Source: Providencia manganoxydans (GTDB lineage: Bacteria > Pseudomonadota > Gammaproteobacteria > Enterobacterales > Enterobacteriaceae). From it: a DNA stretch of 64,000 bases. Position numbers and translations under genes: made by a program. The stretch's first letter is position 1, and each line of letters begins with the position of its first letter. Below are positions 10,693-23,256 of the stretch, in pieces. Below the pieces are notes generated by a model that had not been told where the DNA came from, did not search any database, and saw only the letters and a list, made by a program, of their open reading frames with translations. The stretch is from contig NZ_CP067099.1 of NCBI RefSeq assembly GCF_016618195.1, positions 4,030,001 through 4,094,000 of the forward strand. Reading direction: 5' to 3'.

Positions 10693-11253
10693 CTCAAAAT
10701 TTTTGGCTAGGCCAATGGCAATCTCACCATCTGTGCCTTTTCAATCTCAAATTATAGAAAAATTATTGTCGACGTGTTGCGTGAGGCCAATACCTTAATC
10801 ACCACTAGACTTCACGTTATTGGTATTCGCGCTACAGTCACTCAGTATCAGTAATCCTATTCTCAAATGAATAAACTCACCCTAACAATAAGATAATGGA
10901 ACTAATTTCGCTTCAATTTGACATCGCAAAATAGCGTTTAACTTAACTTATCAACAAAGAAAAATGGCTCTATCATGAGATAGTAGGATCAGCAATTACC
11001 ATTATAGGGTGTTTAGTTGTCACCCTTTTTCGCTCTACCTTGACAACAAAGAATATCAAAGAACAATCGAACACATAATAGCACATATTTTTTAGCGACT
11101 CGTGTTTCTTGAGCTTACCTTAGTTTATCTATACTGTTTAGAAAGAGTCATAACGGAATAGATACTGCTGGATCCACTTTTAATATCAAATCTTTTAATT
11201 TGATCTGCTTTACAATGAACGGTTAGTACCATAAAGAGGTGACATAGGAAATT
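10693..11253. other. Divergent intergenic region between nsrR and the channel gene
   Basis: About 560 bases holding the promoters of nsrR (minus) and of the channel gene (plus). No ORF, tRNA or long repeat is visible, and no clear NsrR-type palindrome was found. The 3' half is AT-rich. Confidence 0.5.
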
Positions 11254-12456
11254 ATGGAACAAATTATTGAAATATATAATTATATATCAGGGAACACCTT
11301 CTTAATGACTTCCCTTCTAGTGGCCATATTGCTACTCACATGGTTTGTTGGAAAAGTGATTTTTTTGCGGTTTGCTAGAAGATTATTACCATTACTCACT
11401 AATTTAAGTGATGATGAATTAATTGATGGAGTTGCGCGAAAAATAGCGTCGATCGTTGCTGTGACGTTGGTACTTTATATCAATCAGATGCTGCCTTCAT
11501 TTTCTGATGAAGTGAACATTACCTTTAAAACTATCTGTTGGGCGCTGATTATTATTAATGTTGCCGCATTAGTGAATGATGGGCTAGATGTATTTATCCT
11601 GCGCCAATCAAAAAAAGTGCTACATCGCAATAATTCGATCAAGGGCTATATTGAAATAGCTAAAATTGTCGTTTGGATAATTTCCTTTATCTTGATCATC
11701 GCATTGATGACCGAACAATCTCCAATCATTATCATTTCCAGCTTCGGTGCTATCGCGGCAGTATTAATGTTTGTATTTCAGCATACGCTGTTATCGTTTG
11801 TCGCCAATATTTTGGTATCAAATGGAAAGGTATTAAAACTGTATGATTGGATCGAATTACCCAGCAGTAATATCAGCGGAGAAGTCATTGATATAGCACT
11901 ACATACTATTACGGTTCGAAATTGGGATAACACTATTTCACGTATTCCCACCAAAGATTTTTTGACCGAAAAATATACTAACTGGCAACCGATGTTTTCT
12001 TCAGGAGGACGTCGCATTAAGCGCAGCTTTTATATTGACCAATCATCTATCTGCTTTGCAACTGAAGATCTGATCAGCGAATTAAAAAATACCACTCCGC
12101 TACGTCAGAGTATAGAAAATATGCTAGAAGAACGAGGTGATATCGGTGATATAAATGACTGGATAATGAATAATGGCGTCACTAACCTACAGCTATTTCG
12201 AAAATATATTTTGAATTGGATAAAAATGCGCGGTGATGTCAGAACCGATATGTATTTAGTCATACGTACCATGCCACCAACACCCAATGGACTACCTGTC
12301 GAAATCTATTGTTTCACCCGTTCAACCACTTGGGTTGAATATGAAGAAGTCCAATCGGAAATTTTTGAGTATGTTAATGCGTCTGCAAACTACTTTAAAC
12401 TACGGATCTATCAACACCCATCCGGAAGTGACTTAGCGGGTTTAAAATATCGGTAA
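11254..12456 (+). CDS. MscS-family mechanosensitive channel, YbdG-like
   Basis: Inner-membrane channel of the small-conductance mechanosensitive family. The 400 residues show about five hydrophobic segments in the first 190 positions, then the MscS pore and vestibule region (SSFGAIAAVLMFVFQHTLLSF, VRNWDNTISRIPTKDF). The stretches GRRIKRS, NGLPVEIYCFTRSTTWVEYE and the QHPSGSDLAGL tail agree with E. coli YbdG from recall, so it belongs to that miniconductance subfamily. It sits alone on the plus strand between nsrR and purA, an insertion relative to E. coli, and has its own terminator. It may be a moved ybdG or an extra paralog. Confidence 0.85.
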   Translation: MEQIIEIYNYISGNTFLMTSLLVAILLLTWFVGKVIFLRFARRLLPLLTNLSDDELIDGVARKIASIVAVTLVLYINQMLPSFSDEVNITFKTICWALIIINVAALVNDGLDVFILRQSKKVLHRNNSIKGYIEIAKIVVWIISFILIIALMTEQSPIIIISSFGAIAAVLMFVFQHTLLSFVANILVSNGKVLKLYDWIELPSSNISGEVIDIALHTITVRNWDNTISRIPTKDFLTEKYTNWQPMFSSGGRRIKRSFYIDQSSICFATEDLISELKNTTPLRQSIENMLEERGDIGDINDWIMNNGVTNLQLFRKYILNWIKMRGDVRTDMYLVIRTMPPTPNGLPVEIYCFTRSTTWVEYEEVQSEIFEYVNASANYFKLRIYQHPSGSDLAGLKYR

Positions 12457-12464
12457 CAAATAAC

Positions 12465-12493
12465 AAAAAACACCGAATAAATCGGTGTTTTTT
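12465..12493. terminator. Bidirectional terminator between channel gene and purA
   Basis: A 12-bp stem (12465-12476 with 12482-12493) with a five-base loop, ending in a T run and starting with an A run, between two convergent genes. Confidence 0.93.
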
Positions 12494-12548
12494 CATCTGC
12501 TTATCAGCACTTTTTAATGCATGCTTCTAGCAAGTCGCTATCTGTAGA

Positions 12549-13880
<1,332 letters not shown>

Positions 13881-14050
13881 CTACCATCTAAAATAATCTG
13901 TTCCAGTGATTTTTAGCACAGTAAAAATTTTTTTGCTGGAAAGCCAAAAAGATGGCATTTTTTATTTCTGTCATAACCCAAACTGACCGTAATCTGCTTG
14001 AGCAGCATGAATTTTCCCTGAAAAATCCGAAACTTAAAATGACAGGCGAA

Positions 14051-14076
14051 AAAAAAGCCCGCGAAGCAGGCTTTTC
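14051..14076 (-). terminator. Terminator of the hflXKC group
   Basis: On the minus strand a GC-rich hairpin (AGCCTGC and GCGGGCT arms with one G-U pair) is followed by eight T, about 60 bases after the hflC stop. Confidence 0.88.
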
Positions 14077-14135
14077 TTTACTAGATTAACAGTTATTTTC
14101 AACTGTTGCACGTAACTTAAGCGATTACATGTAAC

Positions 14136-15137
14136 TTAATCAGTCGCACGTAACTTAGTTGGTGCTTTCATAAAACGGAAGAAGTCAGTATCTGGGCTAA
14201 GCACCATAACATCATCACCATTTTTGAAGCTCTGCTCGTAAGCACGTAAGCTACGGATAAAGGCATAGAACTCAGGATCCTGATTGAAGGCATCAGCAAA
14301 CAGTTTTGTTGCCATCGCATCACCTTCACCGCGCAGCGTCAATGCTGTACGCTCAGCTTCGGCTAAAGTTTCAGTTACCGTTTTATCAGCAACCGCACGG
14401 ATCTTCGTCGCTTCTTCCTGACCTTGCGAACGATGTTGACGTGCAACGGCTTCACGTTCTGCACGCATACGTGCATAGATAGCCTCAGAAACTTCGTTTG
14501 GCAGTTCAATACGTTTGATTCGAACGTCAACCACTTCGATACCTAACGCAGCCATACTGTTTGCGTTAACAACCAGTGGCTTCAAGTTAGTTTCTTGTTC
14601 TACACGTGCCGCAGCAGAAGCGATAGCAGCATCAGCCTCTTCTGCTGTTCCATCAATCGCAGTGCCTTTATTCAACGCATCACGTACATCAATGGTTAAA
14701 CGACCACGAGAGTCTGTGATGATATCTTTTACGCTTAAACGACCAAACTCAGAGCGTAAACGGTCACTAAACTTACGTTTTAACAGTGTTTCCGCTTGAT
14801 AAGGGTTACCACCACCCGTTGCCACATAATAGCGGCTAAAGTCAGTGACGCGCCATTTCAGGTACGAATCCACCATCAAGTCTTTGTTTTCGCTAGTTAA
14901 GTAACGGTCTGCTTGAATTTCTAATGTCTGAATACGTGCATCTAGCATTTTCACCGTTTCAATAAACGGAACTTTAAAGTGCAGACCCGGCTCATAAATG
15001 ATCGGTTTGTTTTCAGAGTCACGCAATACCTTACCAAAACGCAACACAATGCCACGATCAGTTTGAGGAACAATAAAGATTGATGCGTAAGCGACTGCCA
15101 AAATGGCAATAACGATAACAATTAGCGATTTACGCAT
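14136..15137 (-). CDS. hflC: HflC, FtsH protease modulator subunit
   Basis: SPFH/prohibitin-family protein that forms a large complex with HflK and the FtsH protease at the inner membrane and limits FtsH access to membrane substrates. The 333 residues begin with one membrane anchor (about 3-20, LIVIVIAILAVAYASIFIV), then the SPFH domain (QTDRGIVLRFGKVL) and a charged coiled-coil near REAVARQHRSQGQEEATKIRA. It follows hflK by 2 bases, so expression is probably coupled. Confidence 0.97.
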   Translation of the reverse strand: MRKSLIVIVIAILAVAYASIFIVPQTDRGIVLRFGKVLRDSENKPIIYEPGLHFKVPFIETVKMLDARIQTLEIQADRYLTSENKDLMVDSYLKWRVTDFSRYYVATGGGNPYQAETLLKRKFSDRLRSEFGRLSVKDIITDSRGRLTIDVRDALNKGTAIDGTAEEADAAIASAAARVEQETNLKPLVVNANSMAALGIEVVDVRIKRIELPNEVSEAIYARMRAEREAVARQHRSQGQEEATKIRAVADKTVTETLAEAERTALTLRGEGDAMATKLFADAFNQDPEFYAFIRSLRAYEQSFKNGDDVMVLSPDTDFFRFMKAPTKLRATD

Positions 15138-15139
15138 GA

Positions 15140-16342
15140 TTATTGTCTCCCTACTCTAACAGCATCACCACGAACGCCACTGCTTGGCTGTGCTGGTGCC
15201 GAACCATAAGATGATGAACTGTTAGTGTTTGGATTCATCACTTTAGGTGCTAAGCTTGATTTTGGTGCCGCACTGTTGTCACTACCACGCATTAATTGAT
15301 CCAGTGGTAGAACTAACATGCTGTTGCTCTTATCATTAGCAATAATTTTACGTGTATTACTTAACACACGCTCCATGGTGTCAATGTAGAGACGCTCACG
15401 AGTGATTTCAGGTGCTGCACGATACTCAGGCAACATTTTGGCAAAGCTAGCCACCTCACCCTCTGCTTTAAACACCACACTGGCCTTATAAGCTTCAGCT
15501 TCTTCGATCAGCTTCTGCGCGTTACCTTTTGCCATTGGCAGAACTTCGTTACGGTAAGCATGCGCTTCACGAATCGTTTTTTGCTCTTCTTCCCTTGCCG
15601 CGATCACATCATCAAATGCTGCTTTAACATCTTCAGGTGGACGAGCTGCTTGGAAGTTGACGTCGAGCAATGTGATACCCATTTTGTATGGGGCAATAGT
15701 CGCTTCGAGCTCTTTTTGCGTTACATCACGAATAAATGCACGATTTGTCGTCAAGACTTGTTCCATCGCTGACTGACCAATAACACCACGTACCGCACTG
15801 TCTAAAGCTTGGCGTAAGCTGTTATCAGGGTTAGTCACACTGAACAGGTATTCAGCAGGATCGGTCACACGATACTGTACGTTCATTTCAACGCGGATCA
15901 CGTTTTCATCTGATGTCAGCATCATGCCGTTAGTTGCTTGTTCGCGGACTGTTTCAACGTTAACTGGGATCACTCTATCAATAAACGTTGGTTTCCAGTT
16001 CAAACCAGGCCCTACAATACCGCTATATTCGCCAAAGCGTAGCACAACGCCTCGGTCACTTTCTTTAATGGTATAAAAACCTGAACCGGCCCATACAACG
16101 ACTACCGCAGCCAGAGCCAACATACCAAGACGGCCACTGATTTGTGATGGTTGCTTATTGTCACCATCACCATTGCCGCCTTTTTTACCACCAAGCTTAC
16201 TGCTCAGCTTACGAAAGAGATCGTCGAGATCAGAAGCCCCACGTTTTCGACCACCTTTATTCCCGCCAGAGTTGCCGCCTTTATTGCCGCTTCCCCACGG
16301 ATCGCGGTCTTGTCCGTCATTACCGGGCTGATTCCACGCCAT
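15140..16342 (-). CDS. hflK: HflK, FtsH protease modulator subunit
   Basis: Partner of HflC in the FtsH-HflKC complex. The 400 residues open with a Gly/Asn/Asp-rich cytoplasmic segment (about 1-75), then a membrane helix (about 75-95, LGMLALAAVVVVWAGSGFY) and the SPFH domain (ESDRGVVLRFGEYSGIVGPG). The C-terminal tail is Ser/Pro-rich and low in complexity. In the order hflX-hflK-hflC, 86 bases after hflX. Confidence 0.97.
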   Translation of the reverse strand: MAWNQPGNDGQDRDPWGSGNKGGNSGGNKGGRKRGASDLDDLFRKLSSKLGGKKGGNGDGDNKQPSQISGRLGMLALAAVVVVWAGSGFYTIKESDRGVVLRFGEYSGIVGPGLNWKPTFIDRVIPVNVETVREQATNGMMLTSDENVIRVEMNVQYRVTDPAEYLFSVTNPDNSLRQALDSAVRGVIGQSAMEQVLTTNRAFIRDVTQKELEATIAPYKMGITLLDVNFQAARPPEDVKAAFDDVIAAREEEQKTIREAHAYRNEVLPMAKGNAQKLIEEAEAYKASVVFKAEGEVASFAKMLPEYRAAPEITRERLYIDTMERVLSNTRKIIANDKSNSMLVLPLDQLMRGSDNSAAPKSSLAPKVMNPNTNSSSSYGSAPAQPSSGVRGDAVRVGRQ

Positions 16343-16428
16343 GTTTTAGCTCCATATCTTTATGATTGATTTTTCGGGTTAAGAGCAAAGCATTACTCTT
16401 AATATCAATTCCATCTCCTAGCGACATA

Positions 16429-17709
16429 TTAAATCACATAGCTAGGCAATTGTTGTTCCTGTTTGCACAAACGCAGCCAATCAACCATTGGCATACGCAC
16501 CTCAAGGCCAATTGAGCCGTCTTCCTCTTGCCATTCACGCTCAATAGCTTGGAGCTGATAAAAACGGCTACGTAGACGACCTGCACTTGGTGGCAAACGC
16601 ATTTCAACGTGTGCGATTTCACCTGAAAGGCGTTCCGTCAGTGCTTGTAGCAACAAGGGGATACCTTCACCCGTTTGCGCTGAAACCCAGACACGAACCG
16701 GCTTGTTATCCTCATTTCTGTCGATACGCGGGACAAAATCCTCCAGCATATCCACTTTGTTCATAACTAATAGTGTCGGGATCTCATCAGCTTCAATTTC
16801 TTCCAAAACACTTTCGACCGCATGAATGTTTTCATCCAAACGGTTATCCGCTGCATCAATAACGTGTAACAATAAAGTTGCTTCACGTGTTTCCTGCAAC
16901 GTTGCTTTAAAAGCCGCAACTAAATCATGTGGTAAGTGACGAATAAACCCAACTGTATCTGCAAGCACAACCGTCCCAACATCATCAACGTCAATACGCC
17001 TCAATGTTGGATCAAGTGTTGCAAACAGCTGATCAGCTGCATAAACCTCTGACGATGTCATTCGGTTAAATAAACTTGATTTACCCGCATTGGTATAACC
17101 CACTAACGATATCGTTGGGATATCTGCTTTATTACGTGCTTGCCGGCCTTGTTCTCGCTGCTTTTCGACTCGACTAAGGCGGGATAAAATCTGACTGATT
17201 TTTCCCCTTAATAACCGACGGTCAGTTTCAAGCTGAGTTTCACCAGGACCACGTAGACCGATTCCACCTTTTTGGCGCTCAAGGTGCGTCCATCCTCTCA
17301 CAAGGCGAGTGGACAAGTGACGTAATTGCGCGAGTTCAACTTGCAGTTTCCCTTCGTGCGTCCGCGCCCTTTGCGCAAATATATCTAAAATCACGCCTGT
17401 ACGGTCAACAACCTTACATTCGCATAGCCGTTCAAGGTTACGTTCCTGAGCAGGGCTAAGAGTATGGTTAAATAACACCACATCTGCACCACTTTCCTTT
17501 ACTGCATCAGCGATTTCTTCCGCTTTCCCTTCCCCGACATAGTATTTAGGATGAGGGGACTTTCGACTGCCTGTTACTATCTGTACGGGTTTAACCCCCG
17601 CAGATGTCACGAGTGACTCAAATTCCGCCAGATTTTCAGTGTCTTTTTCTTGAGAAAAAAAGACATGTACCAATACAGCCAGCTCACCGCCTTCATACCT
17701 ATCAAACAA
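16429..17709 (-). CDS. hflX: Ribosome-associated GTPase HflX
   Basis: GTPase that splits stalled 70S ribosomes, notably under heat stress. The 426 residues have the N-terminal HflX domain with [17 protein letters not shown] and the conserved [19 protein letters not shown] linker, followed by the GTPase domain: G1 [14 protein letters not shown]3 DTVGFI, G4 NKVD. The start is TTG ([10 protein letters not shown]), the same residues as the E. coli protein. Lies between hfq and hflK. Confidence 0.96.
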   Translation of the reverse strand: MFDRYEGGELAVLVHVFFSQEKDTENLAEFESLVTSAGVKPVQIVTGSRKSPHPKYYVGEGKAEEIADAVKESGADVVLFNHTLSPAQERNLERLCECKVVDRTGVILDIFAQRARTHEGKLQVELAQLRHLSTRLVRGWTHLERQKGGIGLRGPGETQLETDRRLLRGKISQILSRLSRVEKQREQGRQARNKADIPTISLVGYTNAGKSSLFNRMTSSEVYAADQLFATLDPTLRRIDVDDVGTVVLADTVGFIRHLPHDLVAAFKATLQETREATLLLHVIDAADNRLDENIHAVESVLEEIEADEIPTLLVMNKVDMLEDFVPRIDRNEDNKPVRVWVSAQTGEGIPLLLQALTERLSGEIAHVEMRLPPSAGRLRSRFYQLQAIEREWQEEDGSIGLEVRMPMVDWLRLCKQEQQLPSYVI

Positions 17710-17747
17710 GGGCTATAACCTCTTAGGCTTAATCACTATAAAGACAA

Positions 17748-17787
17748 AGGAAAAACACAGGTAAAGTCTCCCTACCTATGTTTTCCT
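17748..17787 (-). other. Hairpin in the hfq-hflX spacer
   Basis: The hfq 3' spacer can fold into a 13-14 bp stem (arms about 17748-17761 and 17774-17787, one bulge and one G-U). The T-rich tail is short and interrupted, so partial termination, attenuation or a processing site are all possible. Confidence 0.5.
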
Positions 17788-17810
17788 TGAATTTTAACGT
17801 GCAACTGGTA

Positions 17811-18107
17811 TTACTCAGCAGCTTCGCCATCCTGTTGAGCAGGAGCCCCAGCGTGATAATTACCATTGCCTGCACCACCAGCAGCGCTACCGCTATGATG
17901 AGAAACAGGACGAGCAGGGACAACAGTAGAGATAGCATGCTTATAAACCATCTGACTTACTGTATTTTTCAGTAAAATGACAAACTGGTCAAAAGATTCA
18001 ATCTGCCCCTGCAATTTGATGCCGTTAACTAAATAAATTGAGACCGGAACCCTTTCACGACGTAATGCGTTCAGGAACGGATCTTGCAAAGATTGCCCCT
18101 TAGCCAT
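17811..18107 (-). CDS. hfq: RNA chaperone Hfq
   Basis: Sm-like hexameric protein that pairs small RNAs with their target mRNAs. The 98 residues contain Sm1 ([20 protein letters not shown]), Sm2 with the YKHAIS signature, and a Gly/Asn/His-rich flexible C-terminal tail slightly shorter than the E. coli tail. It lies upstream of hflX as in E. coli, but an ERIC-bearing spacer of about 350 bases separates it from miaA. Confidence 0.98.
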   Translation of the reverse strand: MAKGQSLQDPFLNALRRERVPVSIYLVNGIKLQGQIESFDQFVILLKNTVSQMVYKHAISTVVPARPVSHHSGSAAGGAGNGNYHAGAPAQQDGEAAE

Positions 18108-18221
18108 TCTATGTTTTCCTTATTTTGTTGTTTTTAAATGAGAACCTTACGGCTCCAAAAAGTAACTACTCAAAAATTGCGCTTAACCGTTCTAATTGTA
18201 CACAAACAATGGCTCTATGCA

Positions 18222-18319
18222 CGTATATACTTCAAGTTACAGGGTTGTTGGCAACATTCATTTGTACCCGTTACATAGTCATTTACGTATCTAACGGCTC
18301 AGTGACTTGTTACCTAACT
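18222..18319. repeat. Degenerate ERIC-like element, upstream half of a tandem pair
   Basis: Starts with TATATACTTCAAGTTACAG, the family end, and keeps AGTCA and GGCTCAGTGACTTGT-type inner blocks, but has lost its distal end. Abuts the intact copy at 18320. Part of the miaA-hfq spacer, which has no other feature. Confidence 0.6.
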
Positions 18320-18443
18320 ATACTCGTCATACCTCAAGCTACGACATGGTTGACTACGTTCACTCACACTAGTCACATAATTTTCATGCTTCTAGCGGTG
18401 CGCTCGCTTGTCGCCTCGCTGCACCTAAAATTATTAGAGTATA
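18320..18443. repeat. ERIC-type palindromic element, about 124 bp
   Basis: Runs from TATACTCGTCATACCTCAAG to the end AATTATTAGAGTATA, with the inner CGCTTGTCGCC block shared with other copies. Length and ends fit ERIC (IRU) elements as known from Yersinia and Photorhabdus. It lies between hfq and miaA. Confidence 0.85.
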
Positions 18444-18456
18444 CACCTCAAATTAA

Positions 18457-19395
18457 TTAGCGTATGACCTGCATAACTGCCTTAAGCGCCTGCTGTGGTT
18501 GTTCACTATCTAACCAATGAACATTTTCCCAGCTTCTCAACCAGGTAATCTGGCGTTTTGCCAATTGGCGTGTTGCACAAATTCCCCGATAAACCATTTC
18601 ATCATAATTTATTTCGCCTTCCAGATATGACCACATTTGTCGATAACCCACACAACGGATTGAAGGTAAATCAACATGTAAATCACCTCGTTTATAAAGA
18701 GCACGAACTTCCTCTTCAAAACCAGCGGCTAACATCTGATGAAAACGTTGTTCAATGCGCTCATGTAAAATTTTACGATCTTGGGGCGCAATAGCAAACT
18801 GAAACACATTATAAGGTAATTCTTCACCTGCTGTTTGTGTCATTTCAGTCAAAGTTTGCCCTGAAATGAGATATACCTCTAAAGCTCGGGATAATCTTTG
18901 TGGATCATTCGGATGAATCCTAGCTGCCGCAACAGGATCAACCTCAGCTAAACGGCGATGTATTTCAGTCCACCCTTGTAATTGTGCTATTTGTTCAATT
19001 TCTGCACGCACAACAGGATCTGCTGAAGGTAATGGCGAAAGACCTTCAAGCAAAGCCTTAAAATACAACATTGTGCCGCCCACTAATAATGGAATTTTAC
19101 CTTGAGCGGTAATTTCATCCATTACATTTAGTGCGTCTCGCCGGAAATCGGCAGCGGAATAAGGTAAAGAAGGATCGAGAATATCGATCAGACGATGAGG
19201 TGCTTGACTCAGTTCCTCTGCATTTGGCTTCGCTGTGCCGATATCCATACCACGGTAGATCAGCGCCGAATCGACACTGATTATCTCTACAGGCAAGTGT
19301 TGACGCAAAGCAATCGCCAACGCGGTCTTACCTGAGGCCGTAGGCCCCATCAGGAATATTGCATTCGGTTTGTTTTGAGTTACCAATTCACTCAT
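18457..19395 (-). CDS. miaA: tRNA dimethylallyltransferase MiaA
   Basis: Adds a dimethylallyl group to N6 of A37 in tRNAs that read codons starting with U; the first step to ms2i6A. The 312 residues have the P loop [11 protein letters not shown], the catalytic/recognition [16 protein letters not shown] segment and the RLIDILDP motif. It overlaps the end of mutL by 8 bases, so the two are translationally linked. Downstream it is separated from hfq by the ERIC tandem. Confidence 0.98.
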   Translation of the reverse strand: MSELVTQNKPNAIFLMGPTASGKTALAIALRQHLPVEIISVDSALIYRGMDIGTAKPNAEELSQAPHRLIDILDPSLPYSAADFRRDALNVMDEITAQGKIPLLVGGTMLYFKALLEGLSPLPSADPVVRAEIEQIAQLQGWTEIHRRLAEVDPVAAARIHPNDPQRLSRALEVYLISGQTLTEMTQTAGEELPYNVFQFAIAPQDRKILHERIEQRFHQMLAAGFEEEVRALYKRGDLHVDLPSIRCVGYRQMWSYLEGEINYDEMVYRGICATRQLAKRQITWLRSWENVHWLDSEQPQQALKAVMQVIR

Positions 19396-21316
19396 TTGTT
19401 AGCGTAGCTACCACGGGTTGTAAATTAATTAATTGTAATAATGTTGGTGACGGCTTTTTAACCTGCTGCGGGCAAAGCCGCTCAACATCAGCGAGTAACT
19501 GTACTGCTTGTGCTAAGCTCCAGCTTTCTTGCATTTTTTCTTGTGAAACTGTTTTTGCAAGCCACTGTGCAATATCTTGATGTGATAAATGCTCTTTTGA
19601 CGACAAAAACGCCAGTAAATTGGCAAAAAGCTGTGATAAATTTTGCGTTCTTAACGGTAACGATACCGCATGAATAGTAACTTTTCCATGAGATATCGTG
19701 GCTTCAATACCAAATAATGTCAATTGTTCCTTATTACGCTGAAAAATCGCAATTTCATCATGACTAAGTGTCAATTTTAGCGGGATCAACAGCGGCTGAG
19801 GTTTTAACGCTTCTCCTGTTGGAGATAATTGCGCCAACTTCAACAAGTAATTTGCTTCGGTTAAGGATAACAGGATTAACCCTAATGAAGACTCAATTAA
19901 TGCAAAGTTTTTTGCGTAAATTGTCAATACTTTACCAAAAGTATAGCTATTGGCATTTTCTGCAACAGACTGAGAAGAAATAACCGAGCCATCTAATGGA
20001 GGGCGAGTTGGGAATAATGGTTTTTTATCATCTTCAGCAACAGGAACTGACATTAATGCCTGATACAGTTGACCTGCTTTACGATCGTATGTTGGTGCTG
20101 TGTGTTCAAACCCACCCTTTGCTCGGTTTACATGGCCGATTGGCTCCGATGATGATGAACGTGGTTTTTCACTGTACAAATGCTCTGTTTCAGAAAGAGC
20201 CTCTCGCTCAGGCTTTATTGTCAGAGGCACTGCTGATGGGGCAAAATAATTATCACCCGCTGCGGTTCTGTTCACCACTTCATGAGTAACAGGTTCTATT
20301 CCCGGTAATTCATCCGCTTGATGTGCATTTAATAGCGCAGTCCGCACCCCTTGATAAATAAAATCATGCACTAACCGCGCTTGATGAAAACGCACTTCAT
20401 GTTTAGCTGGATGCACATTAACATCAACCTGTTGAGGATCAACCGTTAAGTAAAGCACATAGGCTGGTTGCTGATTTTCATCTAGATGCCCTTCATAGGC
20501 CTGGCGAATAGCATGGTTAATCAACCTGTCCCGCATCATTCGTCCATTCACATAACAATATTGAATATCGCTAACAGACCCAGCAGAGGGCGACACGATC
20601 CAACCTTTAATACCAAGGTCACCGTGATCCCATGCAATAGCCAATGCACCTTGCATAAAACCGGTACCACACACCGCGGCTAAACGACGCTCTTGCTGCG
20701 TGTCATCTTGTGCAGCACGATATTGCTTAACTAACTTACCGTTATGATTCAAATTAATGGCGACATCAGGACGAGAAAGCGCAATACGCCGTACAATTTC
20801 ATCAATATGACCAAATTCCGTTTTTTCCGTACGCATGAATTTGCGTCTTGCTGGCGTATTATAGAAAAGATCTAATACTTCAACCGTTGTTCCATTAGGG
20901 TGAGCCGCAGGCTTGACAGTCACCGCCATATCACGCCCTTCTGCATATGATTGCCAAGCTTCGCTCTGCTGCACGGGTTTTGATGTTAGAGTTAAACGCG
21001 ACACTGAGCTAATACTCGCTAAGGCTTCACCACGAAACCCCATACTCACAATCGCCTCAAGATCATCCAATGTCGCAATTTTACTCGTAGCATGGCGAGC
21101 TAATGCAAGGATCAGTTCATCCTTACTGATACCACAGCCATTATCACGAATACGGATCAACTTTTCTCCACCACGCTCAATATCAATATCAATACGTGTT
21201 GCCCCCGCATCTAGGCTATTTTCAACCAGTTCTTTGACAACAGAGGCGGGACGCTCAACAACCTCACCCGCAGCAATTTGGTTGGCAAGTTGGGGAGAAA
21301 GGATCTGTATCGCCAT
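19388..21316 (-). CDS. mutL: DNA mismatch repair protein MutL
   Basis: GHKL ATPase that couples MutS mismatch recognition to MutH and UvrD. The 642 residues contain the ATP-site motifs [29 protein letters not shown] start (residues about 14-38), DNGCGI and [10 protein letters not shown], a variable linker (about 335-440), and a C-terminal dimerisation domain. There is no DQHA(x)2E(x)4E endonuclease motif, as expected for a species using MutH. GGAGAT lies immediately upstream. Its helicase partner uvrD is also in the window. Confidence 0.97.
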   Translation of the reverse strand: MAIQILSPQLANQIAAGEVVERPASVVKELVENSLDAGATRIDIDIERGGEKLIRIRDNGCGISKDELILALARHATSKIATLDDLEAIVSMGFRGEALASISSVSRLTLTSKPVQQSEAWQSYAEGRDMAVTVKPAAHPNGTTVEVLDLFYNTPARRKFMRTEKTEFGHIDEIVRRIALSRPDVAINLNHNGKLVKQYRAAQDDTQQERRLAAVCGTGFMQGALAIAWDHGDLGIKGWIVSPSAGSVSDIQYCYVNGRMMRDRLINHAIRQAYEGHLDENQQPAYVLYLTVDPQQVDVNVHPAKHEVRFHQARLVHDFIYQGVRTALLNAHQADELPGIEPVTHEVVNRTAAGDNYFAPSAVPLTIKPEREALSETEHLYSEKPRSSSSEPIGHVNRAKGGFEHTAPTYDRKAGQLYQALMSVPVAEDDKKPLFPTRPPLDGSVISSQSVAENANSYTFGKVLTIYAKNFALIESSLGLILLSLTEANYLLKLAQLSPTGEALKPQPLLIPLKLTLSHDEIAIFQRNKEQLTLFGIEATISHGKVTIHAVSLPLRTQNLSQLFANLLAFLSSKEHLSHQDIAQWLAKTVSQEKMQESWSLAQAVQLLADVERLCPQQVKKPSPTLLQLINLQPVVATLTNE

Positions 21317-21327
21317 GCCATATCTCC

Positions 21328-22620
21328 TTATTTAGGTGCAGCTTGCAGAGGGTTTGCTAAAAAGTATTGACGTAAACCTTGATGAATAGCTTCTGCGACT
21401 TGTTCCTGATAAGCATCCGATTTTAGTAACTGCTCTTCCGCACTGTTACTGATGAAACCGGTTTCAACAAGAATCGATGGAATATCAGGCGAACGTAGCA
21501 CACCTAAACTTGCGTGTTCCGGACTACTTTTATGGATATTACCCACTTTTCGTAACTGACGTATCACATGCACAGCAACATCATAGCCAACGCGCTGTGA
21601 GTGGCCGAATTGCAAATCAAGTACCGCTTGGCTTAAATAAGGATCAGCCCCATTCAGAGCATCTCCCGCACCACCAAGCAATTCAGATTGTTTTTCACGT
21701 TGCTCTAACCAACTACCTAATTCGCTATTTGCTCGGCGGTTAGAAAGTACCCATACCGATGCACCACGAGCTCGACTATTTGGCGCAGAGTCAGCGTGAA
21801 TAGACACAAGCATATTGGCATTTTTTTTACGAGCGACATCCGAACGACCACTTACCGAGATAAAATAATCACCATCACGGGTCATTGCGGGTTTAAACAT
21901 GGGGTCTGCATCTAATTTCGCATATAACTTACGTGCCACACTTAAAGTAACATCTTTTTCACGGTAACCATTTTTACCGATGGCGCCAGGATCTTTGCCT
22001 CCATGGCCTGCATCGATTGCAATCACAACTTGTTTAGAACCTTTGGGCATCGTTTTATTTGTCTTCACAGGCACAGGTACCGCAGCCGACGGCGAATTCA
22101 TTTTTAGCTGTTTATCTGGGACAGCATTACTTCTGCTTTGGGCAGATTGGGCGCTATTATTAAATGTAGTGGCCGAATTTCCTTTGCCTGTAGAAAGCGT
22201 AAAGACGACTTGATACTGACCAGCCACTTGTTTAAGTGATGCTTGAGCTTTTGCTGCTGCCGCTAATTCTAAAACAATACGTTTATGTTGACTTGTCGGT
22301 GGCTGACTAGCGCGGATCACTTTGACTAGATCACCCGCGGGCAATTTCATAGGTAATCCGATGATTTCACCGCTTTGTTTCAGATCAATAACCAGCCGCT
22401 CTGGCGAATGCAAAGGGAAAAATTTGTAATCAGGGCTGCCATCTGCAAATGTTAAGGTCACCTCTGCATTTGATGGACTGTTGTTTACCTGAATATTCGA
22501 TAAGGTGGCTGCTTGTATAGGGCGAGCAACCAACAATAACGCAAAAATAGTCAACAATAATAAGAAGGAGAAGAAGCTCCTTTTTGTTATTTTTATTGGC
22601 AATGCATTCGTCATGAGCAA
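21328..22620 (-). CDS. amiB: N-acetylmuramoyl-L-alanine amidase AmiB
   Basis: Periplasmic zinc amidase that cleaves septal peptidoglycan to separate daughter cells, activated by EnvC in E. coli. The 430 residues show a signal peptide (about 14-38, ending in IQAA), an AMIN domain (about 38-135), a Ser/Asn-rich linker and an Amidase_3 domain with [18 protein letters not shown], the zinc ligands in that His and later Glu/His, and VSIHADSAP. No LysM domain is apparent at the C terminus, a possible difference from E. coli AmiB. It lies 11 bases before mutL and 8 after tsaE. Confidence 0.93.
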   Translation of the reverse strand: MLMTNALPIKITKRSFFSFLLLLTIFALLLVARPIQAATLSNIQVNNSPSNAEVTLTFADGSPDYKFFPLHSPERLVIDLKQSGEIIGLPMKLPAGDLVKVIRASQPPTSQHKRIVLELAAAAKAQASLKQVAGQYQVVFTLSTGKGNSATTFNNSAQSAQSRSNAVPDKQLKMNSPSAAVPVPVKTNKTMPKGSKQVVIAIDAGHGGKDPGAIGKNGYREKDVTLSVARKLYAKLDADPMFKPAMTRDGDYFISVSGRSDVARKKNANMLVSIHADSAPNSRARGASVWVLSNRRANSELGSWLEQREKQSELLGGAGDALNGADPYLSQAVLDLQFGHSQRVGYDVAVHVIRQLRKVGNIHKSSPEHASLGVLRSPDIPSILVETGFISNSAEEQLLKSDAYQEQVAEAIHQGLRQYFLANPLQAAPK

Positions 22621-22628
22621 TATATCCC

Positions 22629-23093
22629 TTAGAGTGCTTGTAATGCTTCTAACAACGACTCCCCATTTGCAGAAAAAGCAATAAAGTGAGCCTGACGACC
22701 TTCACCTTGATAAGTTAAATGCAGCTCAAGGTCAGCTTCAGGTAAAAAACCTTTGCCTTGTTGAGGCCATTCCACCAAACAGATCGACTCAGGGGAGAAA
22801 TAATCACGGATCCCCATAAATTCCAGTTCTTCTGGATCAGCCAAACGGTAAAGATCAAAATGAAAAACTTGCTTACCAGGAAGATCATAGGGTTCTACAA
22901 GTGTATAAGTAGGGCTTTTCACATGCCCTTGATGCCCTAACGCTTGTAAAAAACCACGGCTAAATGTCGTTTTGCCTGCACCAAGATCGCCATATAAATT
23001 GATCACGGCCCCTTGTTTACAAGCGGCTGCGACAGCACGCCCTAGTGCTACGGTCTGTTCTTCGTTAGCAAGTTGTAAAATGCGTTCTTTCAT
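22629..23093 (-). CDS. tsaE: tRNA threonylcarbamoyladenosine biosynthesis ATPase TsaE
   Basis: P-loop ATPase that acts with TsaB and TsaD to make t6A37 in ANN-decoding tRNAs. The 154 residues include Walker [14 protein letters not shown], the [12 protein letters not shown] segment, HFDLYRL and the CLVEWPQ Walker-B region. First gene of tsaE-amiB-mutL-miaA. In E. coli nnr lies between tsaE and the divergent queG; it is absent here. Confidence 0.96.
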   Translation of the reverse strand: MKERILQLANEEQTVALGRAVAAACKQGAVINLYGDLGAGKTTFSRGFLQALGHQGHVKSPTYTLVEPYDLPGKQVFHFDLYRLADPEELEFMGIRDYFSPESICLVEWPQQGKGFLPEADLELHLTYQGEGRQAHFIAFSANGESLLEALQAL

Positions 23094-23171
23094 GAATGGT
23101 TTAATCAGCTTTATAAAAAATAGATCAATTTAGTGACTATATTAACTCAAGCCACTTTATTTTCCTTAAAA

Positions 23172-23256
23172 ATACTCTAAATAATTCGGAGTATCGCTAG
23201 GCAGCCAGTAAATAGAGCCACTCTATCTCAACAAAAAGTGCTGCAACTTGAAATAT
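23172..23256. repeat. Short degenerate ERIC-like element between tsaE and queG
   Basis: About 85 bp from ATACTCTAAATAATTCGGAG to GCTGCAACTTGAAATATAA, keeping both family ends but little of the middle. It occupies most of the informative part of the 316-base tsaE-queG spacer; the rest shows no gene. Confidence 0.65.

Noticed and set aside
11300..11440. MscM/MscK-like identity for the plus-strand channel at 11254
   Set aside because: It lacks the long periplasmic region; the C-terminal motifs fit YbdG.
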